Shown here in pieces: positions 8,137 to 15,521 of a stretch of DNA of 64,000 nucleotides. Source of the stretch: Aldehydirespirator sp028819505 (GTDB taxonomy: Bacteria > Actinomycetota > Acidimicrobiia > Acidimicrobiales > Aldehydirespiratoraceae). The DNA lies in the NCBI GenBank assembly GCA_965207755.1, contig OZ242297.1:2976001-3040000 (forward strand), in the 5' to 3' direction. Position 1 is the stretch's first letter. Every line of letters starts with the position of its first letter. The notes beneath the pieces were generated by a model. It searched no databases, was not told where the DNA came from, and saw only the letters and a program-made list of their open reading frames with translations. Both the position numbers and the translations under genes were made by a program.

Positions 8137-8617
8137 GGCGGCCAATTGCGCCGTGGACGGACCCGTCACCGGGGAGCGCACCCTGCCAGCGGCGCCGACA
8201 GCCGCTCGGAGTGCAGCCCCGCCGTGGACGGACCCGTCACCGGGGAGCGCACCCTGCCAGCGGCGCCGACAGCCGCTCGGAGTGCAGCCCCGCCGTGGAC
8301 GGACCCGTCACCGGGGAGCGCACCCTGCCAGCGGCGCCGACAGCCGCTCGGAGTGCAGCCCCGCCGTGGACGGACCCGTCACCGGGGAGCGCACCCTGCC
8401 AGCGGCGCCGACAGCCGCTCGGAGTGCAGGCCAATTGCGCCGTGGACGGACCCGTCACCGGGGAGCGCACCCTGCCAGCGGCGCCGACAGCCGCTCGGAG
8501 TGCAGCCCCGCCGTGGACGGACCCGTCACCGGGGAGCGCACCCTGCCAGCGGCGCCGACAGCCGCTCGGAGTGCAGCCCCGCCGTGGACGGACCAGTCAC
8601 CGGGGAGCGCACCCTGC
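8137..8617. repeat. 71-bp tandem array (7 units) between ligB and ligC
   Basis: The marker CCGTGGACGG recurs at 8151, 8222, 8293, 8364, 8440, 8511 and 8582 (steps 71, 71, 71, 76, 71, 71). Units 1 and 5 begin with GCCAATTGCG and the others with CCCCG, so a four-unit block was copied again. The unit holds a small inverted repeat, AGCGGC/GCCGCT. Nothing gene-like is credible in it; it fills the whole ligB-ligC gap. Confidence 0.93.
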
Positions 8618-9475
8618 TCACGCCGCCTCTTGAAGGACTAGGTGGCCCACGGCAGTGTTGCTGGCGGGGACGTGGTAGAAGCGGTGGACCACCTGCGGCG
8701 GCGGGCCCCCGGCGAGATCGGCCATCGCTCCCCGGGCGACGAGCCACATCACGAGTTCGATGCCCTCGGATCCGGCCTCGCGGACATACTCGACATGGGG
8801 CACGCAGGCGAGGCCCTCCGGGTCGGCGACGAGGCGGTCGAGGAAGGCGTTGTCCCAAGCCCGGTTGATGAGACCGGCGCGGGGTCCCTGGAGCTGGTGG
8901 CTCATCCCGCCTGTGCCCCATGCATGCACGTCGAGGTCGTCGTCGAAGGACTCGACCGCCCGCCGGATCGCCCGGCCCAGCCCGAGGCAGCGCCGGCCCG
9001 ACGGCACCGGGTACTGGATCACGTTGACGGCCACTGGGACCACCGCGCAGGGCCACCGGTCGGGTTGCCCGAACATCAGCGACAGCGGCACCGTCAGCCC
9101 GTGGTCCACCGGCAGCCGGTTGGCGATGGTGAGGTCGAAGTCCTGCTGGATGATCGACTGGGTCATGTGGGCGGCGAGCCCGGCGTGGCCGACGACCTCG
9201 GGGACCGGCCGGGGCCCCCACCCCTCGTCGGCTACCGGGAACCGGGCTGCCGTGCCGATCGCGAAGGTCGGGATCATGTCGAGGCCGATGGCGTTGGCGT
9301 GGTCGTTGTAGACGAGCACGACCACGTCGGGGGGGTTCGCAGAGATCCACTCGCGCGACGCCTCATATCCGGCGAACAGCGGCCGCCAGTACGGCTCGCC
9401 GGTGCGGCCGCGGTCCATGGCCACGCCGGTCGCCGGCACGTGGGACGTGTACACCGACGCCGTGATCCGGGCCAT
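8618..9475 (-). CDS. ligB: protocatechuate 4,5-dioxygenase, beta (catalytic) subunit
   Basis: Extradiol class III ring-cleavage subunit, non-haem Fe(II). The 285-aa product begins MARITASVYTSHVPA; the His there, the His near YNDHANAIGLDM, and Glu/His residues around RLPVDHGLTVP and GTGGMSHQLQGPRAG fit the LigB fold and active site. Its start overlaps the ligA stop (TGATG), so the two subunits are translationally coupled. The 4,5-cleavage route is better known from sphingomonads and other proteobacteria. Confidence 0.9.
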   Translation of the reverse strand: MARITASVYTSHVPATGVAMDRGRTGEPYWRPLFAGYEASREWISANPPDVVVLVYNDHANAIGLDMIPTFAIGTAARFPVADEGWGPRPVPEVVGHAGLAAHMTQSIIQQDFDLTIANRLPVDHGLTVPLSLMFGQPDRWPCAVVPVAVNVIQYPVPSGRRCLGLGRAIRRAVESFDDDLDVHAWGTGGMSHQLQGPRAGLINRAWDNAFLDRLVADPEGLACVPHVEYVREAGSEGIELVMWLVARGAMADLAGGPPPQVVHRFYHVPASNTAVGHLVLQEAA

Positions 9476-9873
9476 CAGGCCTCGGGCGCCCGGCCGGCCG
9501 CGTGCCGGCCGCCCTCGGGTGAGCGGCCGCCGGCGAGCATCATCTCGCGGTATTCGTCCTCGGACTCCGGCACCATCGACGACACGATCTCGAGGTAGGA
9601 CTTGCCCTCGCTCGCGCCGATCTTGGCCAGCATGTAGATGTTGCCGCCGAGGGCGATCAGCCGGTTGAGGTCGCGGTCGAGCACGCCCTGCCTCTGGTCC
9701 TCTGTCATGTCCCATTCGTCGAGGTAGGCACGCTCGTCGGCCAGGAACCGCTCACGGTTCTCGGGGCGCATCAGCGACATGCAGAACTGGTTGAGCCCGT
9801 AGCCGATCCGGGCCTGGTCGGCATCGAAGACCGTCGTTCCCGGGATTTCGGCGTACGGCTTGTCGAGACCCAT
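9475..9873 (-). CDS. ligA: protocatechuate 4,5-dioxygenase, alpha subunit
   Basis: Small helical subunit that caps the LigB active site. 132 aa with the LigA signature segments EIPGTTVFD, CMSLMRPENRERFLADE, YLDEW, VLDRDLNRLIALGGNIY and MLAGGRSPEG. AGGAG precedes the ATG by about 6 nt. First gene of the ligA-ligB(-ligC) operon, divergent from ligJ across a 110-bp control region. Confidence 0.92.
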   Translation of the reverse strand: MGLDKPYAEIPGTTVFDADQARIGYGLNQFCMSLMRPENRERFLADERAYLDEWDMTEDQRQGVLDRDLNRLIALGGNIYMLAKIGASEGKSYLEIVSSMVPESEDEYREMMLAGGRSPEGGRHAAGRAPEA

Positions 9874-9910
9874 GGCGGCTCCTGCGGCGGTCGGGTCCGA
9901 CCCCGCCGTG

Positions 9911-9917
9911 TACTGTA
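9911..9917. promoter_or_regulatory. overlapping divergent -10 boxes, ligA / ligJ
   Basis: The palindrome TACTGTA reads TACTGT on the plus strand (toward ligJ) and TACAGT on the minus strand (toward ligA). Two face-to-face promoters sharing one -10 would make the two transcripts compete, and a single regulator could control both. No adjacent regulator gene is visible. Confidence 0.35.
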
Positions 9918-9983
9918 GGCAGCATCGTCGGCAATCTGTCGACGGGTCAGCGGACGCACACAGCCTGCGGGGAGTGCACAGCC

Positions 9984-11015
9984 GTGCCGATGGTCATCGA
10001 CTGCCACGGGCACTACACGACCACCCCGCCCGGCGTCGGTGCGTGGCGCGAGGCCCAGAAGGCCGCGGTCGATGCGGACCCGTCCCATGTCGGCGGGCGC
10101 GGCACGATGCGTGTGTCCGACGACGAGATCCGCGACAGCATCGAGCAGAACCAGCTCCGGCTCCAGCACGAACGGGGCGCGGACCTGACGCTGTTCTCGC
10201 CGCGTGCCAGCTGGATGGGCCACCACATCGGCAACGAGCACACGTCCCGGTTCTGGTCCGAGCACCAGAACGACCTCATCCGCCGGGTCTGCGACCTGTT
10301 CGGCGACAACTTCTCCCCGGTCTGCCAGCTTCCGCAGTCGCCGGGCGCCCCGATCGACGGGTCCGTGCGGGAGTTGCGCCGCTGCGTGGAGGGGATGGGC
10401 TTCGTCGGCTGCAATGTGAACCCCGATCCGAGCGGCGGACGCTGGGACGGCCCGCCGTTGTGGGACCGGTACTGGTGGGCGCTGTGGGAGACGATGTGCG
10501 AACTCGACGTGCCTGCGATGATCCACGTCAGCATGTCGTGCAACGAGCACTTCCACACCACCGGCGCCCATTACCTGGGTGCCGGCACGGTTGCGTTCAA
10601 CCAGGCGCTGACCTCGGGGTTCATGGCCGGCTTCCCGGGTCTGCGCTGGATCATCCCCCATGGCGGCGGAGCGGTCCCCTACCACTGGGGACGCTTCGAG
10701 GGAATGGCCCGCGACAAGGGATGGGACTTCGAGGGGTTGCTCGACCACGTCTGGTTCGACACCTGCGTGTACCACCAGCGCGGCATCGACCTGCTCCTCG
10801 ACGTCGTTCCGGCGGCCAACATCCTGTTCGCGTCGGAGATGGTGGGCGCGGTGCGCGGCGCCGACCCGGCCACCGGCCACTTCTATGACGACACCAAGCG
10901 ATACGTCGACGCAGCCGGCATCGACGACGGCGCCCGGGCCGCGATCTTCGAGACCAACGCCCGCCGCGTGTTCCCCCGTCTCGAAGTGCCGCCCGCCTCC
11001 GGCGCCCGGTCCTGA
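9984..11015 (+). CDS. ligJ: 4-oxalomesaconate hydratase (amidohydrolase-2 family)
   Basis: Hydrates 4-oxalomesaconate to 4-carboxy-4-hydroxy-2-oxoadipate. 343 aa. The metal motif DCHGHYTTTP at the N-terminus, RGADLTLFSPRASWM, GFVGCNVNPDPSGG, AMIHVSMSCN, WIIPHGGGAVPYHWGRF and LFASEMVGAVRG follow the LigJ pattern closely. Start is GTG at 9984 with GGGGAG about 9 nt upstream. Divergent from ligA. Confidence 0.9.
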   Translation: MPMVIDCHGHYTTTPPGVGAWREAQKAAVDADPSHVGGRGTMRVSDDEIRDSIEQNQLRLQHERGADLTLFSPRASWMGHHIGNEHTSRFWSEHQNDLIRRVCDLFGDNFSPVCQLPQSPGAPIDGSVRELRRCVEGMGFVGCNVNPDPSGGRWDGPPLWDRYWWALWETMCELDVPAMIHVSMSCNEHFHTTGAHYLGAGTVAFNQALTSGFMAGFPGLRWIIPHGGGAVPYHWGRFEGMARDKGWDFEGLLDHVWFDTCVYHQRGIDLLLDVVPAANILFASEMVGAVRGADPATGHFYDDTKRYVDAAGIDDGARAAIFETNARRVFPRLEVPPASGARS

Positions 11016-11115
11016 GCGCTGCCGGCCCACGAGGCCCGGCCCTGACCCGATCGCCGCGGAGAGGACCGGCCCTGCCAGGGGAGGTGCCCGCAATGGGTTG
11101 TGGCCCGTCCCTCAG

Positions 11116-12153
11116 TCACGCCGAGAAGTCGTAGAGCCTGGTCGGGTTGTCGACGAGGATCATGGTCCTGGTGCCCCGATCGGGGACGAAGTCGGCCAGC
11201 AGGTCGACCAGGTCCGCCTCGTCGGGCATGACCGCCAGGTTGGGGTGCGGCCAATCGGTGCCCCACAGCAGGCGGTCCGCCGCCACGTCGACCAGGGCCC
11301 GAGCGAACGGGACCACGTCGTGGTAGGGGACGACGTCGTGGCGGCAGGCCGCGTCCCGGCGGCAGGCCGCGTCCTGGCGGCAGGCACCGTCGTGGCGGCA
11401 GGCACCGTCGCGGCGGCAGGCCGCGTCCCGGCGGCAGGCACCGTCGTGGCGGCAGGCGGCCTTGTCTGCGGTGAGCCGCTCGGCGCAGGAGATCTTCACC
11501 CAGCACCGCTCGTCGGCGCCCAGCCGGGCGAGCAGCAGCCGGAACGGCTCCTGGCCGACACCCCCGGCGGCCGGGACCCGGCCCATGTGATCGATGATGT
11601 AGGGGACGGGCATGGCGTCGAGCAGTCCGGTGCAGGCCGGGAGGTCCTTGGCGTCGAAGTGCAGGTCGACGTGCCAGCCCAGCTGCTCGATGGGTCCCAC
11701 CAGCCGCCAGAACCGGTCGAGGTCCGGGGCGCCTCCGAGGTGGGCGACGAAGTTGAAGCGGATGCCGCGGACTCCTGCGGCGTGCAGTTCGGCAAGGTCG
11801 TCGCCGGTGAACGACTCGTCGATCATGGCCACGCCGGCGTAGCGACCCCCGCCGCGGGCCAGCGCGTCGAGCATGGCCCGGTTGTCGGCGCCGTGGCAGC
11901 TCGCCTGCACGAACACGGCGCGCGACAGGCCGAGGCGCGACTGGAGCCGTTCGAAGTCGTCGATGGTCGAGTCCGGCGGGGTATAGGTCCGGGTCGGCGA
12001 GAACGGGAAGAGTGCCGCCGGCCCGAAGACATGGCAGTGGGCGTCGCAGGCCAAGGACGGCGGCGTGAACGCCGTGGGCCTGCGTCCGTCGCGGCGCGGC
12101 CCGCCAACATCGGGGACCGGCGGCTCGCCGTGGTCGGGATTGGCGGTCGGCAT
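11116..12153 (-). CDS. ligI: 2-pyrone-4,6-dicarboxylate hydrolase with an inserted pentapeptide-repeat tract
   Basis: Metal-independent amidohydrolase opening the PDC lactone. 345 aa, longer than the roughly 290 usual for LigI. N-terminal DAHCHVFGP, VQASCHGADN, GIRFNF, VDLHFDAKDLP, YIIDHMGRVP and C-terminal WGTDWPHPN (catalytic Asp) are all present. The extra length is an N-terminal extension plus about 42 residues (near 230-271) of degenerate ACR[HRQ]D[GA] repeats, placed between KISCAERLT and the segment leading to WGTDWPHPN. The ATG at 12153 is 10 nt after the galD stop. It may still be active if the tract is a surface loop. Confidence 0.85.
   Translation of the reverse strand: MPTANPDHGEPPVPDVGGPRRDGRRPTAFTPPSLACDAHCHVFGPAALFPFSPTRTYTPPDSTIDDFERLQSRLGLSRAVFVQASCHGADNRAMLDALARGGGRYAGVAMIDESFTGDDLAELHAAGVRGIRFNFVAHLGGAPDLDRFWRLVGPIEQLGWHVDLHFDAKDLPACTGLLDAMPVPYIIDHMGRVPAAGGVGQEPFRLLLARLGADERCWVKISCAERLTADKAACRHDGACRRDAACRRDGACRHDGACRQDAACRRDAACRHDVVPYHDVVPFARALVDVAADRLLWGTDWPHPNLAVMPDEADLVDLLADFVPDRGTRTMILVDNPTRLYDFSA
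11340..11465. repeat. 15-bp tandem repeat within ligI
   Basis: About eight in-frame copies of a GC-rich 15-mer (plus-strand core GGCGGCAGGC). They encode alternating ACRHD, GACRR and AACRQ-type pentapeptides and add up to about ten Cys residues to a cytoplasmic enzyme. Confidence 0.9.
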
Positions 12154-12163
12154 GCGACTGCGG

Positions 12164-13249
12164 TCAGGCGCGGGCCGGTCGGGGCCGGGGGAAGACACGG
12201 CCGTCCATGAGCATGCGGGCGGTTCGCACGATGCCGGCACGCTCGACCGCGGGAACCCCATCCGTGGTGTCGATGACGATCACCGCCTCGAAGCTGCCCG
12301 TGGGATGCTCGACCATGACCGACTCGCCGGCGATGGGCGCGCTCACCTCCGCCGCCGGCGACCCCGCCAGCATCGCGGCGGTTCCCACCGACACCGCCCC
12401 GAGGACCCCGATGGCGTCGTGGCACCGGTGAGGGATGAAGGTCCTCGTGCAGAGGTGGCCGCCGTCGAGCGGCGGCGCCACCAGCGTCAGCTTGGGAACG
12501 CTCTTGGCTCCGACGTCGCCGAGGTTCATCAGCGGCCCGGCCTCCAGCCGGATCGCCTCCAGCCGGGTACGCAGGCTCGCGTCGGCCTCCAGGTCGGCGC
12601 ACGCCTCGTAGCCGGTCACGCCCAGCGAGGCCGCGGCCATCACCACCACCGGCATCCCGTTGTCGATCAGGGTGCATGCGACGCCGTCGATCCGGTCGGC
12701 GACCGCGCCGGTGGGGAGGAGCGCCCCGGCGGATCCGCCGGCGATGCCCTCGAAGTCGAGGCGGACCGCCGCGGCAGTGCCGGGCACCGACGAGATCGCA
12801 GTGTCGCCCTCGTAGACCGGACGGCCTTGATGCACCGGGAAGCCGGCGGTCGCGACGGACCCGGTGTTCCGCATCAGGATGCGGACCGTCGCCTCGGCTG
12901 CCGACGGGTCTATGTCGATCAGGCCGCGCTCCACACCGAACGGCCCGACGCCAGCGAGCAGGTTGCCGCAGTTCTGGCTGTCGCTGACCTCGGGCCGGTC
13001 CACCTGGACCTGAAGGAAGAGGTAGTCGAGATCGATCCCGTCGGCGGCCGACGGGCGGACCACCGCGACCTTCGAGGTGAGCGGGTGGGCACCGCCGATC
13101 CCGTCGATCTGGCGCGGGTCGGGCGTGCCCAGAATGCGCATCAGCAGGTCGTGCCGGTCGGCTTCAGCCGACGGCAGGTCGCCCTCCTCGAAATAGGCGC
13201 CCTTCGACGAGCCTCCCCTCATGAGAGCGCATCGGATCCCCTCGGCCAT
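12164..13249 (-). CDS. galD: 4-oxalomesaconate tautomerase (PrpF family)
   Basis: Interconverts keto and enol 4-oxalomesaconate between LigI and LigJ. 361 aa, matching GalD length, with the PrpF/DAP-epimerase-like duplicated fold: RCALMRGGSSKGAYF at the N-terminus, DSQNCGNLLAGVGPFGVE (active-site Cys) and a second-half motif GVTGYE. First gene of a galD-ligI pair on the minus strand. With ligA, ligB, ligC and ligJ it leaves only the ligK-type aldolase missing. Confidence 0.88.
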   Translation of the reverse strand: MAEGIRCALMRGGSSKGAYFEEGDLPSAEADRHDLLMRILGTPDPRQIDGIGGAHPLTSKVAVVRPSAADGIDLDYLFLQVQVDRPEVSDSQNCGNLLAGVGPFGVERGLIDIDPSAAEATVRILMRNTGSVATAGFPVHQGRPVYEGDTAISSVPGTAAAVRLDFEGIAGGSAGALLPTGAVADRIDGVACTLIDNGMPVVVMAAASLGVTGYEACADLEADASLRTRLEAIRLEAGPLMNLGDVGAKSVPKLTLVAPPLDGGHLCTRTFIPHRCHDAIGVLGAVSVGTAAMLAGSPAAEVSAPIAGESVMVEHPTGSFEAVIVIDTTDGVPAVERAGIVRTARMLMDGRVFPRPRPARA

Positions 13250-13434
13250 GGACTCAGTGTGACAAATGTCGACAATATTGCCGACCGGGGCCCAGCGCGG
13301 TCAGGGGGACCACCAGCACCCCGTCGTCACGGCGGCAGCCACAGCCTGTGGCCGTCACCACGACATCCAGAGCAATGGCACAAGTCGTTGCCCAGCATAT
13401 TTGGGCAGCTCAGAAGCCGTCTCTGGCCTGGAAG

Positions 13435-13510
13435 TGGCACCCCGTACGGGATTTGAACCCGTGCTACCACCTTGAGAGGGTGGCGTCCTAGGCCGCTAGA
13501 CGAACGGGGC
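13435..13510 (-). tRNA. tRNA-Glu (CTC)
   Basis: Minus strand. The acceptor pairs GCCCCGT with ACGGGGT, a CCA end is encoded (13435-13437), the anticodon stem is CCACC/GGTGG with loop CTCTCAA giving anticodon CTC, and the T arm contains GGTTCAAATCC. Confidence 0.95.
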
Positions 13511-13555
13511 TGGCGCGGGCCGGCGCCCGCGGGCGGGCGAAGCCTATCGCCGTGG

Positions 13556-13597
13556 TGCCCGCTCCTGTTCGCTGCGCTCACGGGCCGCTCGGAGCCT
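13556..13597 (-). repeat. dispersed repeat B, copy between the two tRNAs
   Basis: Contains CTCCTGTTCGCTGCGCTCAC followed by GGGCCGCTCGG. The same string in either orientation appears near 21304, 25842, 42819, 47920, 63301 and 63380. Confidence 0.65.
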
Positions 13598-13606
13598 ATC
13601 GCCGGG

Positions 13607-13678
13607 TTCGGGGAGGAGGACTTGAACCCCCAATGGCTGGGCCAGAACCAGCTGTGTTACCTATTACACCATCCCCGA
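13607..13678 (-). tRNA. tRNA-Gln (CTG)
   Basis: Minus strand, 72 nt. The acceptor pairs TCGGGGA with TCCCCGA, the discriminator is A, no CCA is encoded, and the anticodon stem GCTGG/CCAGC has loop TTCTGGC giving anticodon CTG. The T arm contains GGGGTTCAAGTCC. Confidence 0.95.
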
Positions 13679-13739
13679 AGGAGCGGCTCAGGCTACCTGG
13701 CCGGGCCGCGGCCGGCACCGCCGCGGCCGCCCCGACGGC

Positions 13740-14813
13740 CTAGGCGCCTGCCTTGGCGTTCAGCTCGGCGAGCTGCCCCCTCGTGCCCAGCGCGATCAGC
13801 ACGTCGTCGGCTGCCAGCACGAAGTCGTCCGGCGGGTCGGTCACGAAGGCGCCGTCGCGCCGGACCGCCAGGACCGTCGCACCTGTGGACTCGTCTATCT
13901 CGCACGCGGCCAGCGTCCGGCCGGCGAACGGGCCGCCCGCGGAGACCGGCGTCTCGGCCAGCCGGACCGAGAGCTCGTCGGCGTGCATGACCACGCCGAG
14001 GAAGTCGATCACGTCGGGCGCCAGCACCAGGGCGGCCATCCTCGACCCGCCGATCTCGTGGGTGTTCACCACCCGGTCCACCCCGGCCTGGCGGAGCTTC
14101 GGCTCCGCGGCGGAGTTGTTGGACCGGGCGACGATGAACAGGCTCGGGTGCATCGAGCGGGCCGTCAGGGCGACGTAGAGGTTGTCGACGTCGGTGTCGA
14201 GGGCCAGTACGAGAGTGCTGGCCCGCTCCAGGCCGGCCGACACCAGCACACTGTCGTCGGTGGCCTCGCCGACGACGGCGTGAGCCACGCCCTCGTCGAT
14301 GAGTTCTCGGCGGTCGATCACTACCACCGTGCGCTCGCTGGCGGACAGCTCGCGGTAGATGGCCCGCCCGACCTGCCCGAAGCCGCACAGCACGACGTGG
14401 CCGCTCAGCCGATCGATCTGCTTCTGCATGCGCCGCCTCCGGATCTCGTTGTCGAGCCGGCCCTCGAACAGTGACTCTATGAGAAGGCTCAGGGTGTAGA
14501 GGGCCGCACCCACCCCGAACATGATCAGCACGATCGTGAACACGCGGTAGCCGTCGGTGACCGTGCCGACCTCCTCGTAGCCCACCGTCGTGATGGTGAT
14601 CACCGTCTGGTAGAGGGCCTCCCCCACCGTGAGCCCGAGCCGGTGGTACCCGAATGTGCCTACTGCGGTCACCAGTACGAGCACGCTCAGACCGGCCCAG
14701 AAGCGGCCCCAGGGATCCTTGGGGGCACCTGTTGCCAGGTGCCGATGGCGGAGGACGCGCCTGCGAGCCCAAGTCTTCACCGGCTTCAAGACTAGATCGC
14801 TCGCGTCCTCCAC
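13740..14813 (-). CDS. two-TM potassium channel with RCK (TrkA-N/TrkA-C) domains
   Basis: 357-aa inner-membrane channel. TM1 is FWAGLSVLVLVTAVGTFGYH, the pore helix and selectivity filter are TITTVGYEEVG, and TM2 is VFTIVLIMFGVGAALYTLSL. The RCK-N Rossmann domain starts GHVVLCGFGQVG with a ligand-binding Asp in VVIDRR, and an RCK-C domain is at the end (FVLAADDVLIALG). The GTG at 14813 is chosen; GTG 14780 is an alternative. Divergent from the trmH-family gene, with overlapping start regions. Confidence 0.88.
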   Translation of the reverse strand: MEDASDLVLKPVKTWARRRVLRHRHLATGAPKDPWGRFWAGLSVLVLVTAVGTFGYHRLGLTVGEALYQTVITITTVGYEEVGTVTDGYRVFTIVLIMFGVGAALYTLSLLIESLFEGRLDNEIRRRRMQKQIDRLSGHVVLCGFGQVGRAIYRELSASERTVVVIDRRELIDEGVAHAVVGEATDDSVLVSAGLERASTLVLALDTDVDNLYVALTARSMHPSLFIVARSNNSAAEPKLRQAGVDRVVNTHEIGGSRMAALVLAPDVIDFLGVVMHADELSVRLAETPVSAGGPFAGRTLAACEIDESTGATVLAVRRDGAFVTDPPDDFVLAADDVLIALGTRGQLAELNAKAGA

Positions 14814-14825
14814 AGGGGCCGGCTG

Positions 14826-14831
14826 TACGGT
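14826..14831 (+). promoter_or_regulatory. -10 box upstream of the leader ORF and trmH-family gene
   Basis: TACGGT, 7 nt before an ATG at 14839. This ATG opens the 11-codon leader ORF rather than the methyltransferase itself. Confidence 0.5.
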
Positions 14832-14838
14832 GGACTCG

Positions 14839-14874
14839 ATGGGCGCGAGCGGCGGGCGGCGGCGGGCGCGGTGA
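14839..14874 (+). CDS. 11-aa leader peptide overlapping the methyltransferase start
   Basis: MGASGGRRRAR then TGA. The -10 spacing would make this ORF leaderless, and its stop overlaps the next start (GTGA). The arrangement suggests translational coupling or an arginine-sensing leader. No peptide evidence is available, and a chance short ORF is possible. Confidence 0.4.
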   Translation: MGASGGRRRAR

Positions 14875-15509
14875 GCGAGGAGATCGGCGTCGGCCCCCAT
14901 CCCGAGCCCTGGCCCGCCGGCGAGCACCTCGACCCCGACCTGCTGCGCGGCGGCGACCGCCGCAACGTGATCGACCGCTACCGGTACTGGAGCGTGGATG
15001 CCATCAGGGCCGACCTGGACGCCCGCCGGCATCCGTTCCACGTCGCCATCGAGAACTGGGAGCACGACCGCAACATCGGCACGGTGGTCCGCACCGCCAA
15101 CGCCTTCGCCGCCGCCGCGGTTCACATCGTGGGCCGGCGCCGCTGGAACCGGCGGGGGGCGATGATGACCGACGTGTACCAGCACATCTTCCACCACCCC
15201 ACTGTGTCGGAGCTGGCGGAGTGGGCCGGCGGCGAGGGCCTGCCGATCGTCGGGGTCGACAACCTGCCCGGCGCCGAGCCCCTGGAGACGGCCGAGCTGC
15301 CCGAGCGGTGCGTGCTGCTGTTCGGCCAGGAGGGCCCCGGCCTGTCACCCGAGGCCCGGACCGCGGCCGCCCGGGTGCTGTACATCTCCCAGTTCGGCTC
15401 CACCCGCTCGATCAACGCCGGAGTGGCCGCGGGCATAGCCATGCACACCTGGATCCGCCGCTGGGCTGTGCCCTCGGACGGTTCGCCGGTCTGGGCGACA
15501 GGCGGTTAG
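14871..15509 (+). CDS. TrmH/SpoU-family RNA 2'-O-methyltransferase
   Basis: 212-aa SPOUT (trefoil knot) methyltransferase acting on tRNA or rRNA ribose. The motifs are HDRNIGTVVRTANAF (motif 1), LLFGQEGPGLS (motif 2) and QFGSTRSINAGVAAGIAMHTW (motif 3); the Arg and Asn residues for catalysis and SAM binding are present. The target nucleotide cannot be deduced. The start GTG overlaps the leader ORF stop; valS follows 12 nt later. Confidence 0.87.
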   Translation: MSEEIGVGPHPEPWPAGEHLDPDLLRGGDRRNVIDRYRYWSVDAIRADLDARRHPFHVAIENWEHDRNIGTVVRTANAFAAAAVHIVGRRRWNRRGAMMTDVYQHIFHHPTVSELAEWAGGEGLPIVGVDNLPGAEPLETAELPERCVLLFGQEGPGLSPEARTAAARVLYISQFGSTRSINAGVAAGIAMHTWIRRWAVPSDGSPVWATGG

Positions 15510-15512
15510 CTT
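15507..15512 (+). promoter_or_regulatory. -10 box of valS
   Basis: TAGCTT, 9 nt before the ATG at 15522. It overlaps the stop codon of the previous gene, so valS probably has its own promoter. Confidence 0.4.
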
Positions 15513-15521
15513 GGCGGCCGC

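Noticed and set aside
8125..8868. Pro/Arg-rich frames through the 71-bp array at 8.1-8.6 kb
   Set aside because: All frames are open because the unit lacks stops; no start signal or protein-like composition is seen.
13390..13406. GCCCA/TGGGC hairpin as tRNA-Glu terminator
   Set aside because: Only a 5-bp stem, and no T-run on the minus strand; too weak to list as a feature.
13435..13678. Integration (att) site for a genomic island at tRNA-Glu or tRNA-Gln
   Set aside because: No direct repeat of the tRNA 3' ends and no integrase gene was seen nearby.
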